The position numbers and the translations under genes are program-made. Source: Planctomycetales bacterium (GTDB taxonomy: Bacteria; Planctomycetota; Phycisphaerae; SM23-33). From it: DNA of 8,994 nt. The stretch spans positions 1 to 8,994 of the forward strand of contig JAUVIQ010000128.1 in the NCBI GenBank assembly GCA_030592655.1, given 5' to 3'. Below, piece by piece: positions 1 to 5,825 of this stretch; within the stretch, counting starts at the first letter, position 1, and every line of letters starts with the position of its first letter. The notes under the pieces are model-generated. The model was not told the origin of the DNA. It saw nothing but the letters and a program-made list of their open reading frames with translations, and ran no database searches.

Positions 1-501
1 CCTGAACTGTTGGATATTCTGGAAATACCGTTGCAGGAATCAGGCCCGGACTACGGTTTCCAGCCGGAGAACAGGTCGCTTGCCGCAGGTGCATGGCAAA
101 AAGCGGGACTGGCAAAACCGGATGACGTCCTCAAACATTGCAGCCCCACGCAATTCATACTGCACAACAAACACGATTGCGTACCTTGGCGCGAGTTACA
201 GAAATTTCCGAAAGAATTGCGGGAGTCCCTGCAACTTGTTCATTGCGAGCAGGTAAAATTCTACGCGACCAAATCGTCTCGCGGCACCCCGCAATGCCGC
301 GCAAAGTTTCAGCGCGGATGGGGGCTGATATATGACCTGGTGGTAACGGACCCGATTATCGAAGAAAAAATCAAAAAAGTGAATCTGATGTGCCTGGACT
401 GTATTATGACAATCAGTCTCGGTATGCCGTTCCCGGAGAATTCAAGGAACTCGAAGTGCTACAAACTGGTGGCTGGGGTAATCGAGTTGTCCGAGATATA
501 G
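1..501 (+). CDS. Dual-OB-domain-like protein, C-terminal part (5' truncated by window)
   Basis: The frame is open from the first base (P-E-L before the first possible TTG start at 10), so this is the 3' part of a longer gene. About 166 residues are visible. The order of motifs is L-D-I-L-E-I-P-L near the start, then F-Q-P-E-N, then Y-D-L-V-V-T-D-P at about residue 113, then M-T-I-S-L-G-M-P-F-P, and finally C-Y-K-L-V-A-G-V-I-E-L at the end. I recognise this series from small bacterial proteins annotated as 'dual OB-containing domain', where VTDP, TISLG-PF and CYKL--A-I are the conserved blocks. The N-terminal OB fold would lie outside the window. The biochemical role of the family is not established to my knowledge, although OB folds usually bind nucleic acid or oligosaccharide. 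The next gene begins 59 bp downstream and is unrelated. The family call is from memory of the motifs, without a search. Confidence 0.55.
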   Translation, partial: PELLDILEIPLQESGPDYGFQPENRSLAAGAWQKAGLAKPDDVLKHCSPTQFILHNKHDCVPWRELQKFPKELRESLQLVHCEQVKFYATKSSRGTPQCRAKFQRGWGLIYDLVVTDPIIEEKIKKVNLMCLDCIMTISLGMPFPENSRNSKCYKLVAGVIELSEI

Positions 502-560
502 AGGACGGGGCTTTATCGGAAACATCGGTTCGAGTAATATACCCCCTACTGAAAGATCAT

Positions 561-2243
561 ATGGCGATGAAGATTTCTAAAATATTGTTGCTGCTACTGA
601 TGGCGGCGGGGATGGGACTTGTCTCGTGCGTGGCGGATGCGCCGCCACGGGTTGAACTTGCGCCCGGCACCGTCGTGCCGGAAAAAATGGGGCTGGTGTT
701 CTGGGTCGATGGGCTGGATATTGAGGCCTTCGGTTCACTCCAGAAAGCAGGGAAACTTCCGAATATCACAAAATATCTCATCGACCGAGGCGTAACAGTC
801 CACGGGGCCGTCGCCTCGCTGCCCACAATTACATACGCCAACGACACATCGTTCGCAACCGGCCTGCTGCCGGGACACCACGGAATCGTCGGAAATAAAT
901 GGTTCGACCGCCACAGCCTCATCTTCCAGAACTACAACTTCATAAAAACCTACCAGCAGGTCGATTCGGACTTCACCGCGACGACGATTTACGAGGCCAT
1001 CGCCGACGAATTCACGGCTACGATACTCGCCCCCGTCCGCCGGGGCACTACGCGCAATATCGATAACTGGATGACGGCCGGTATCTCCTGGCACTTCGGT
1101 ATGCAAAAGAACGTCAACCACCTGACCACCGCCCGGTTCGAACTGATAGCCGACGTAGCCAACCGCACAGGCCGATGGCCTAAGTACATCTTCGCCTATT
1201 TCGTAACGCCCGACTCCGCAGGCCACGCCTACGGTACGAAGGCTCCGCCATATACCGAGATGATTCTCGACATTGACCGCCAGGTCGGCCACATCTGTCA
1301 ATCGCTCGAAAAGGCCGGCCTGCTCGAAAAAACCTACATCACGCTGATTTCCGACCACGGCTTCGTCGATACGCCGAAGCATTTTGATGTAGCAAAATAT
1401 TTTTCCAAAACACTCAAAATCCCGACAATCAGCAAGCGATATGGCCGGGATGAGCTATTCGAGAAACGCGTCGCCCATTTCGCCAAGGCCCGCGCGGTGG
1501 TTGTTACCGGCGTGATGCGCCGATGCTGCATCCACCTGCGACCCGGCGAACACTGGTGGGTCAGGCCGACGGAAAAAGAAATTGATGGGTTCCGACACGC
1601 TCAATTTCCGGTACACACTGCCGGTCCGTATCGGCGCCCCCGTCTGCCCGATGTGCTCGCTTCGCAGTCGGCAACGGACCTGGTGATGGTCCGCTTGGGC
1701 GACAACAGCGTCCGCGTGCAGAACAAAACCGGCGTCGGCGTGATTGATCGCATTATCCGTGATGGGAAAAAGTTGTATCGCTATCGTGTAACGAAGGGAA
1801 CCGACCCACTGGGTTATGCGTCCAATCCCAAAGCGTCAGCCTTGATGGACGGCGAATATCACGATGCCGACACATGGTTAGCAGCGACATTGGATACGCC
1901 CAAGCCGGACTGCGTTGTACAGTTAATCGAGTTGAACGATTCGCCCCGTAGCGGCGATATCGTCCTGTTCGCTGCCGACGGTTGGGCCTTCGGCGGAACG
2001 GAAAAAGGCGGCCACGGCGGGCTGTTGCGGCATGAGATTGTCGTACCGTGGATATGGGCCGGTCCGGGGCTTCCGGCAAAAAGTTCAATAACATCTGCAC
2101 GAACAGTGGACTTAATGCCCACAATGTTGCATCTTATTGGTCGGCGCGAGGCGATACCCGCCGGACTGGATGGGAAAAGCCTCGCGGAAAGATTGAAAAG
2201 ACTGAACCACAAAGGGCACAAAGAACACAAAGAAAAGAATTAA
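561..2243 (+). CDS. Alkaline phosphatase superfamily lipoprotein, nucleotide pyrophosphatase/phosphodiesterase type
   Basis: Predicted lipoprotein of 560 residues that hydrolyses a phosphodiester or phosphomonoester outside the cytoplasmic membrane. The ATG at 561 is chosen over the longer open frame back to 390 because it starts a clean lipoprotein signal: basic start, L5 hydrophobic core and lipobox L-V-S-C with Cys23. A weak GAAAG lies 5' of it. The metal and catalytic residues of the superfamily are all present: D50 in F-W-V-D-G, nucleophile T91 in P-T-I-T-Y-A-N, D218 and H222 in P-D-S-A-G-H, D265-H266 in S-D-H-G-F, and H485 in G-G-H-G-G. The span from H266 to H485 is about 220 residues, much longer than in animal NPP enzymes (roughly 110), so it has a large insertion. 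Motif P-T-I-T-Y-A-N-D resembles the NPP P-T-x-T-F-P-N-H motif. The substrate cannot be told from sequence. The last codons, N-H-K-G-H-K-E-H-K-E-K-N and stop, come from a palindromic repeat and are probably not part of the fold. Confidence 0.85.
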   Translation: MAMKISKILLLLLMAAGMGLVSCVADAPPRVELAPGTVVPEKMGLVFWVDGLDIEAFGSLQKAGKLPNITKYLIDRGVTVHGAVASLPTITYANDTSFATGLLPGHHGIVGNKWFDRHSLIFQNYNFIKTYQQVDSDFTATTIYEAIADEFTATILAPVRRGTTRNIDNWMTAGISWHFGMQKNVNHLTTARFELIADVANRTGRWPKYIFAYFVTPDSAGHAYGTKAPPYTEMILDIDRQVGHICQSLEKAGLLEKTYITLISDHGFVDTPKHFDVAKYFSKTLKIPTISKRYGRDELFEKRVAHFAKARAVVVTGVMRRCCIHLRPGEHWWVRPTEKEIDGFRHAQFPVHTAGPYRRPRLPDVLASQSATDLVMVRLGDNSVRVQNKTGVGVIDRIIRDGKKLYRYRVTKGTDPLGYASNPKASALMDGEYHDADTWLAATLDTPKPDCVVQLIELNDSPRSGDIVLFAADGWAFGGTEKGGHGGLLRHEIVVPWIWAGPGLPAKSSITSARTVDLMPTMLHLIGRREAIPAGLDGKSLAERLKRLNHKGHKEHKEKN

Positions 2244-2290
2244 ATATTCATTTTGTTTCTCTTCGTGTTCTTTGTGCCCTTTGTGGTTCA
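2203..2290. repeat. Dispersed-type palindromic repeat made of 9-bp CACAAAGRR units
   Basis: Two 26-bp arms, 2203-2228 and 2265-2290, are perfect reverse complements around a 36-bp AT-rich centre. Pairing continues imperfectly inward. The left arm contains three tandem 9-bp units (2208-2216, 2217-2225, 2226-2234) of the form CACAAAGRR, which read as H-K-G, H-K-E, H-K-E in the frame of the upstream gene and lead to its stop at 2241-2243. The right arm carries the same units inverted, the third diverged. A T6 run (2294-2299) follows after a 3-bp gap, so the folded RNA could act as a weak terminator or an mRNA 3'-end stabiliser. I have a general memory of C-termini of the N-H-K-x-H-K-E-H-K-E kind in environmental bacterial proteins, which suggests a dispersed element, but a single copy is all this window shows. 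Confidence 0.8.
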
Positions 2291-2301
2291 AGGTTTTTTG
2301 A

Positions 2302-3522
2302 ATGGACTATTTTGACGACAAACCGATTCGCCGCAGCAATATCCGACGGGAGCGTTGGGCGATTTTTGGTGTGGTGGTGTTGCTGCTTGGGGCAGTGGCG
2401 GCGCCGCAGGCGTTCAGGAAAGGCAAATATCCGTCCCTTCCCGACGACGGCCCGCCGATAAAACCCTCGCGCGCAGGCGAACTGCGCGGAATGACGCTCC
2501 AAGTGCAGTCTTACTGGGAAGGTAACCCCTTTGAGAAGTACGTCGATGAAATCGCCGAAACCGGAGCGAACACCATCTGCCTGACGCTGGCTGCTTTCCA
2601 GGAAAACGCATCCTCAAATTCGTTGTTCATCGAATATCGCAAGGTCCCCTCGGTAAAGAGATTGAAAGGCCTCATTAATCTCGCCCACAAGCGCGGGCTT
2701 CGCGTAGTCCTGATGCCGATGGTGCTTCTGGAGAAACCTCGCTCGCGTGAGTGGCGAGGGAAGATTAATCCGCCCGACCTGAATTACTGGTGGAAACACT
2801 ACGAAAACTACATCCTCTTTTACGCCCAGGTCGCAGCCGAGACAAAAACCGAAGTGTTTATTATCGGTTCGGAACTGAACGATCTGGAAGGTCAGACCCG
2901 CCTATGGATACAACTTATCAAAAAAGTCAGAGGGGTCTATAAAAGAAATGCATATAAAGGTCAACTCAGTTACTCCGCCAACTGGGACCATTACGAACAC
3001 GTCGATTGGTGGGGACACCTGGACCTTATCGGTATGACCGTTTATTACGACCTGGTCGGCAAAAAGAAACCTACACTGAACGTGATGATGAAATCCTGGA
3101 AGCCGATAAAGAAGAAAATCCTCGCCTGGCAGCGACGCGTGAGCGCGAGCGTGAAGAAGCCGATGCCGATTCTGTTCACCGAGGTCGGCTGGCCCAACCA
3201 GGTCGGATGCGCGAGGGAACCGTGGAACTATTACGTCAACGACGATAAGCCCGACCCTGTAACGCAGGATAATTGCTTCAAGGCGTTTTTCAAGACCTGG
3301 AAGGGCGAAAAAAGCGTGGCCGGGGTGCTGATCTGGGAGTGGCGAAATCATCCCGAACAGGTCGGCGGAATGGAAGACACCTCGTATGTCCCGACGGGAA
3401 AACCGGCAATGAAGACAATTCGCGAATACTTCGGTTCGCCCGGCGCGCTGCCACGAACCATGCCTGCCACAACGTCGGCCCCCGCTACCGCACCGGGCAC
3501 CACTACCAAACCGGCAAGGTAA
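2302..3522 (+). CDS. Membrane-anchored GH113-like TIM-barrel glycoside hydrolase
   Basis: Protein of 406 residues with a basic cytoplasmic start (R10-R18), one hydrophobic segment at about 19-34 and a predicted extracytoplasmic catalytic domain at about 60-370. The C-terminal 25 residues are a Pro/Thr/Ala-rich tail. The barrel resembles GH113 beta-mannanases: G-S-E-L at E191 is the likely acid/base after strand 4, F-T-E-V-G-W at E294 the likely nucleophile after strand 7, with G-M-T-V-Y-Y-D between them and L-I-W-E-W on strand 8. These glutamates are assigned by analogy with the family. Mannan or another beta-linked glycan is a plausible substrate but not shown. The ATG at 2302 is kept because the next Met (2491) would remove the membrane segment. 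No Shine-Dalgarno sequence precedes it, only a T-rich stretch straight after the palindromic repeat. A related GTA TIM-barrel-like family is the main alternative. Confidence 0.75.
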   Translation: MDYFDDKPIRRSNIRRERWAIFGVVVLLLGAVAAPQAFRKGKYPSLPDDGPPIKPSRAGELRGMTLQVQSYWEGNPFEKYVDEIAETGANTICLTLAAFQENASSNSLFIEYRKVPSVKRLKGLINLAHKRGLRVVLMPMVLLEKPRSREWRGKINPPDLNYWWKHYENYILFYAQVAAETKTEVFIIGSELNDLEGQTRLWIQLIKKVRGVYKRNAYKGQLSYSANWDHYEHVDWWGHLDLIGMTVYYDLVGKKKPTLNVMMKSWKPIKKKILAWQRRVSASVKKPMPILFTEVGWPNQVGCAREPWNYYVNDDKPDPVTQDNCFKAFFKTWKGEKSVAGVLIWEWRNHPEQVGGMEDTSYVPTGKPAMKTIREYFGSPGALPRTMPATTSAPATAPGTTTKPAR

Positions 3523-3584
3523 ATACCCGCAGAAACGGAAAATTTTACCCAATCCGCAAAATTGGTACTCAATCCCGTCAATTT

Positions 3585-3620
3585 CCCCGTCGATACTCCA
3601 TATCGGGGTTGTTTTGTTTT
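3585..3620 (+). terminator. Possible weak intrinsic terminator after the GH113-like gene
   Basis: CCCCG (3585-3589) can pair with CGGGG (3604-3608) across a 14-nt loop, followed directly by TTGTTTTGTTTT. The stem is only 5 bp and the U-tract is broken by G residues, so termination would be partial at best. It sits between the GH113-like gene (stop 3520-3522) and the start of the small CBM gene at 3637, so the two genes may be partly uncoupled. Confidence 0.3.
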
Positions 3621-3636
3621 GGGAAAGGATAACCGA

Positions 3637-3939
3637 ATGGTAACATTGCACAGGGATGGGCACGTTGAGTTTCGCTTTTACAGGCCTGATGCAGCCGGGG
3701 TGTTCCTTAGCGGCGATTTCAACGGTTGGCGCAACGATCAACTCGATATGATCCGTCAGGACGACGGCTACTGGATACTTCGTCTCCCGCTCTCAGAAGG
3801 CGATTACCGCTTCCGATACATTGCCGACGGGCAATGGTACACGGATTTTTCCGCCTTCGGCGTCGAACCGGGACGATTCGGACTCAACAGCGTCGTTCGC
3901 GTCCCACCGACAGCGACACCGACTGCCATCGCGGCGTAA
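3637..3939 (+). CDS. Stand-alone CBM48/AMPK-type glycogen-binding module
   Basis: Small protein of 100 residues that is essentially one carbohydrate-binding module of the isoamylase-N/AMPK-beta type. The recognisable order is V-E-F-R-F-Y-R-P-D-A, then V-F-L-S-G-D-F-N-G-W at about 22-31, then D-G-Y-W-I-L-R-L-P-L, then G-D-Y-R-F-R-Y-I-A-D-G and a closing N-S-V-V-R-V strand. The W in F-N-G-W and the W in D-G-Y-W are typical ligand-contact or core positions. The ATG at 3637 has a good Shine-Dalgarno-like GGAAAGGA a short distance upstream. The frame stays open back to 3562, but that part has no family resemblance. No signal peptide or enzyme domain is present, so it is probably cytoplasmic and binds alpha-glucan or acts as a partner subunit. 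The GH113-like neighbour is predicted to act outside the membrane, so a direct partnership is doubtful. Confidence 0.75.
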   Translation: MVTLHRDGHVEFRFYRPDAAGVFLSGDFNGWRNDQLDMIRQDDGYWILRLPLSEGDYRFRYIADGQWYTDFSAFGVEPGRFGLNSVVRVPPTATPTAIAA

Positions 3940-3975
3940 CGATGGGCGATGCGCTTCCATTTTAAGTAGGGAGGT

Positions 3976-3997
3976 TGTACACTACGGCGTAGTTACA
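3976..3997. repeat. Palindrome upstream of the MntA-like gene (first of two)
   Basis: ACTACG (3981-3986) and CGTAGT (3988-3993) are perfect inverted copies around a single G. Outside them TGTA (3976-3979) and TACA (3994-3997) also pair, with one extra C at 3980, giving 10-bp arms with one bulge. It lies 57 bp before the start of the toxin-antitoxin pair. Such sites before toxin-antitoxin operons are often operators, but in MntA/HepT systems the control mechanism is less clear, so its role here is inference. Confidence 0.5.
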
Positions 3998-3999
3998 GG

Positions 4000-4017
4000 C
4001 TCCGGACCAGTCCGGAG
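4000..4017. repeat. Perfect 8-bp inverted repeat upstream of the MntA-like gene (second of two)
   Basis: CTCCGGAC (4000-4007) and GTCCGGAG (4010-4017) are perfect reverse complements with a 2-bp CA spacer. The site begins 2 bp after the preceding palindrome ends, and 37 bp separate it from the ATG of the antitoxin-like gene. The near-complete dyad symmetry suits a dimeric protein binding site better than an RNA hairpin, whose loop would be too tight unless the inner pairs open. No T-run follows, so it is not a terminator. Confidence 0.55.
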
Positions 4018-4054
4018 TGCCGAGAATCTCATTGAAACAGAACGGGAAATATCG

Positions 4055-4354
4055 ATGCCGGCTCATATAACAATTGACAAGGAAAAAATCACCTCGTTTT
4101 GCAGGAAGAACCACATTCGCCGCCTGGCTCTGTTCGGTTCTGTTGTACGCGATGATTTTGGCCCGAACAGTGACGTGGACGTGCTGGTGGAGTTTGAACC
4201 GGGGCGCGTTCCTGGCCTGGCGTTTTTCAGGATGCAGAATGAGATATCCGAAATTATAGGCAGGAAGGTTGACTTGAACACCTTGCAGGATTTGAGCAAA
4301 TATTTCCGCGAGGAAGTGCTGTCTGAAGCGGAGGTCCAGTATGACGCGGCGTGA
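4055..4354 (+). CDS. mntA: MntA-like minimal nucleotidyltransferase antitoxin (type VII toxin-antitoxin)
   Basis: Protein of 99 residues with the minimal nucleotidyltransferase fold. It carries the signature G-S-X10-D-X-D: G28-S29 in L-F-G-S, then D40-V-D42 in N-S-D-V-D-V-L-V. D73 in K-V-D-L is a candidate third carboxylate. In studied MntA-HepT pairs the antitoxin transfers AMP from ATP to a tyrosine beside the toxin active site, which blocks its RNase activity. The ATG at 4055 is chosen because the family start M-x-x-I-T-I-D-K is typical in length. The frame extends upstream to 3821, but that part only overlaps the CBM gene in another frame. A weak GGGAA precedes the start. The toxin gene overlaps its 3' end by 14 nt, so translation is probably coupled. 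The key residues are intact and the pair looks functional. Confidence 0.85.
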   Translation: MPAHITIDKEKITSFCRKNHIRRLALFGSVVRDDFGPNSDVDVLVEFEPGRVPGLAFFRMQNEISEIIGRKVDLNTLQDLSKYFREEVLSEAEVQYDAA

Positions 4355-4688
4355 TACAACAGTACGTTTGCGGCACATGCTTGATTATGCGCGCGAAGCC
4401 CATGAAACGGTCTGTGGGAGAAAGCGTGAAGACCTGGATGATGACAGGCAACTTAATCTTTCGTTGGTGCGAGTACTGGAGATTGTCGGCGAGGCTGCGG
4501 CAAGAGTACCGACGGACGAACGAGAGAAATATTCGGGAATTCCCTGGTCTGAAATCGTCGGGTTGCGGAATCGCCTGATTCATGGATACGATCAGGTGAA
4601 TTACGATCTTCTCTGGGAGATTGTTCAAAACGACCTCCCGCCGCTGATTACCGAACTGGAAAAGATAGTATCTGGGAATGATTCGTAA
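4341..4688 (+). CDS. hepT: HepT-like HEPN RNase toxin (DUF86 family)
   Basis: Protein of 115 residues, mostly helical, of the HEPN/DUF86 type. The catalytic R-X4-H motif is R76-N-R-L-I-H81, followed by G-Y83. The R-X4-H-X-Y arrangement is the HepT signature, with Y83 the residue that MntA would AMPylate. Upstream, R-V-L-E-I-V-G-E-A-A matches the usual helix before the motif. Family members cleave RNA when free of antitoxin. The start at 4341 has a strong GGAGGT (4330-4335) with a 5-nt spacer inside the antitoxin gene, stronger than the antitoxin's own site. Gene order is antitoxin then toxin. The pair is flanked by inverted repeats on both sides. Confidence 0.87.
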   Translation: MTRRDTTVRLRHMLDYAREAHETVCGRKREDLDDDRQLNLSLVRVLEIVGEAAARVPTDEREKYSGIPWSEIVGLRNRLIHGYDQVNYDLLWEIVQNDLPPLITELEKIVSGNDS

Positions 4689-4709
4689 TCTTGATCGCAG
4701 CGTAGGGGT

Positions 4710-4741
4710 GGATAGTCCGGCAGGTAATATATAGACTATCC
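4710..4741. repeat. 8-bp inverted repeat between HepT and the dehydrogenase gene
   Basis: GGATAGTC (4710-4717) and GACTATCC (4734-4741) are perfect reverse complements with a 16-bp AT-rich spacer that includes TAATATATA. The right arm ends 6 bp before the dehydrogenase start. It may be an operator or a short hairpin affecting translation. No T-run follows, so a terminator is unlikely. No convincing -35 pairs with the TAATAT, so I do not call a promoter. Confidence 0.45.
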
Positions 4742-4747
4742 GGTGCT

Positions 4748-5695
4748 ATGTCGCAGAAGAAACCCATAGTCGTAGTATCTGAACCTCTGGACGATGCCGC
4801 ACTGGAATACCTCGCCGCTCACGCCGAGGTCCGTCGGGCCGACCCTGATAATATCAACGAACACATCGCCCAGGCTGAAGGCCTGGTTGTGCGGACGTAC
4901 ACGCAGGTGAATCGGGATTTGCTGGGCAGAGCGCCGAATCTGAAGGTCGTGGGGCGCGCCGGCGTGGCGCTGGAAAACATCGACGTATCCGCCTGCCGGG
5001 AGCGCGGCGTCGAAGTCGTCCATACGCCCGAAGCCAATACCCTGGCCGTTGTGGATTACACGATCCGAATGATCATCGAGATGAACCGCCGCTTCTGGGA
5101 AATGACCGAACCGGTCAGCAACAAAGAATTTCTCGCCACACGCAAAAATAAATACGGGCGTTTCATCTCATCCCTGACGCTTGGGATAATCGGAGCAGGA
5201 CGAATCGGTTCCCGCGTAGGCCGGGCCGCTGTCGGTCTTGGCATGACCGTCCTGTATAACGACATCAGGGACATTGCCCTGGACTATCGGGCCGAAGCCG
5301 TCGATAAACCGACGCTCTACGCTCGCAGCGACATCGTTACCGTGCACGTGCCCCTGACCGCGCGAACGAGAAATTTTATAGACGCCGAGGCGCTGGGGAA
5401 ATTCAAGAGCGGTTCGCAGTTGATAAACGCCGCTCGCGGAGCGTGCGTGGTGGCGTCCGATCTGGCGGACGCTTTGCGGGCGGGACGTCTTTCAGGGGCA
5501 GTCATTGATTGCCACGAACCCGAACCGACACCGGCTGATTATCCGCTCTTCGGACTGGAAAATGTAATCCTTACGCCTCATATAGCCGCCCGCGTCCCAG
5601 CCGCACTGTCGGCAATGTGCGAGGTGGTCCATGACGTTGTGGCTGTACTGGAAGGGCGAGAACCGAAATTCCCAGCCGAGGACGCGGAATACTGA
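4748..5695 (+). CDS. D-2-hydroxyacid dehydrogenase, phosphoglycerate dehydrogenase-like
   Basis: NAD-dependent oxidoreductase of 315 residues that interconverts a 2-hydroxy acid and its 2-oxo acid in the cytoplasm. The Rossmann domain shows G149-A-G151-R-I-G154 with an acidic N-D after the second strand (L-Y-N-D-I), which favours NAD over NADP. The catalytic set is complete: R230 in N-A-A-R-G, E257 in D-C-H-E-P-E-P and H278 in T-P-H-I-A. R49 in V-V-R-T may contact the substrate carboxylate. There is no C-terminal ACT domain, so this is the short form. The usual V-A-E-H segment after the A-N-T motif reads V-V-D-Y here. Candidate substrates are 3-phosphoglycerate, hydroxypyruvate/glycerate or glyoxylate, and sequence alone does not decide, so no symbol is given. 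The start has no strong ribosome binding site. Confidence 0.85.
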   Translation: MSQKKPIVVVSEPLDDAALEYLAAHAEVRRADPDNINEHIAQAEGLVVRTYTQVNRDLLGRAPNLKVVGRAGVALENIDVSACRERGVEVVHTPEANTLAVVDYTIRMIIEMNRRFWEMTEPVSNKEFLATRKNKYGRFISSLTLGIIGAGRIGSRVGRAAVGLGMTVLYNDIRDIALDYRAEAVDKPTLYARSDIVTVHVPLTARTRNFIDAEALGKFKSGSQLINAARGACVVASDLADALRAGRLSGAVIDCHEPEPTPADYPLFGLENVILTPHIAARVPAALSAMCEVVHDVVAVLEGREPKFPAEDAEY

Positions 5696-5739
5696 CTGAC
5701 GGATGAGGAATTTTGTCTCAATTGTACCATCACAAATTA

Positions 5740-5767
5740 TTGACAGGCGGCGGCGCGAATCTATAAT
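5740..5767 (+). promoter_or_regulatory. Near-perfect sigma-70 promoter for the HEAT-repeat protein
   Basis: A consensus -35 TTGACA (5740-5745) and a consensus -10 TATAAT (5762-5767) are separated by 16 bp, one less than the optimum. Transcription would start near 5774, leaving a 5' leader of about 50 nt before the ATG at 5826, with GGGAG (5816-5820) as ribosome binding site at 5-nt spacing. Both hexamers are 6/6, which is unusual for a natural promoter and predicts strong constitutive expression if a housekeeping sigma factor of the usual type is used. Confidence 0.8.
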
Positions 5768-5825
5768 TATGCTCTGAAAAGCACACGATAACCTGGAGCA
5801 CCCTATACCTTCACCGGGAGATGTC

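Noticed and set aside
512..540. Possible promoter TTTATC, 17 bp, TAATAT before the phosphodiesterase
   Set aside because: Only 3/6 and 4/6 matches to consensus in AT-rich sequence, too weak to call.
390..560. Longer 5' extension of the phosphodiesterase frame
   Set aside because: It overlaps the end of the dual-OB gene and would bury the lipoprotein signal that begins at 561.
735..1382. Minus-strand open frame of 215 codons
   Set aside because: It is antisense to the phosphodiesterase, whose plus-strand frame holds every catalytic motif. The minus frame shows no family resemblance, signal or ribosome binding site.
2208..2234. Three tandem 9-bp units as the start of a CRISPR or minisatellite array
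   Set aside because: There are only three units with no spacers, and they form one arm of a palindrome.
2294..2299. T6 run after the palindromic repeat as a classical terminator
   Set aside because: The stem is long and AT-rich with a large loop and a 3-bp gap before the T-run, so I recorded it as a repeat with possible weak terminator activity instead of a terminator.
2902..3741. Minus-strand open frame of 279 codons
   Set aside because: It covers the GH113-like gene and the start of the CBM gene in antisense. Its low-complexity Gly/Arg/Cys-rich stretch is typical of a shadow frame.
3821..4054. Longer 5' extension of the MntA-like frame
   Set aside because: It overlaps the CBM gene out of frame, is Arg/Ser-rich, and would translate through both palindromes. 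The protein from 4055 already has the family's usual length.
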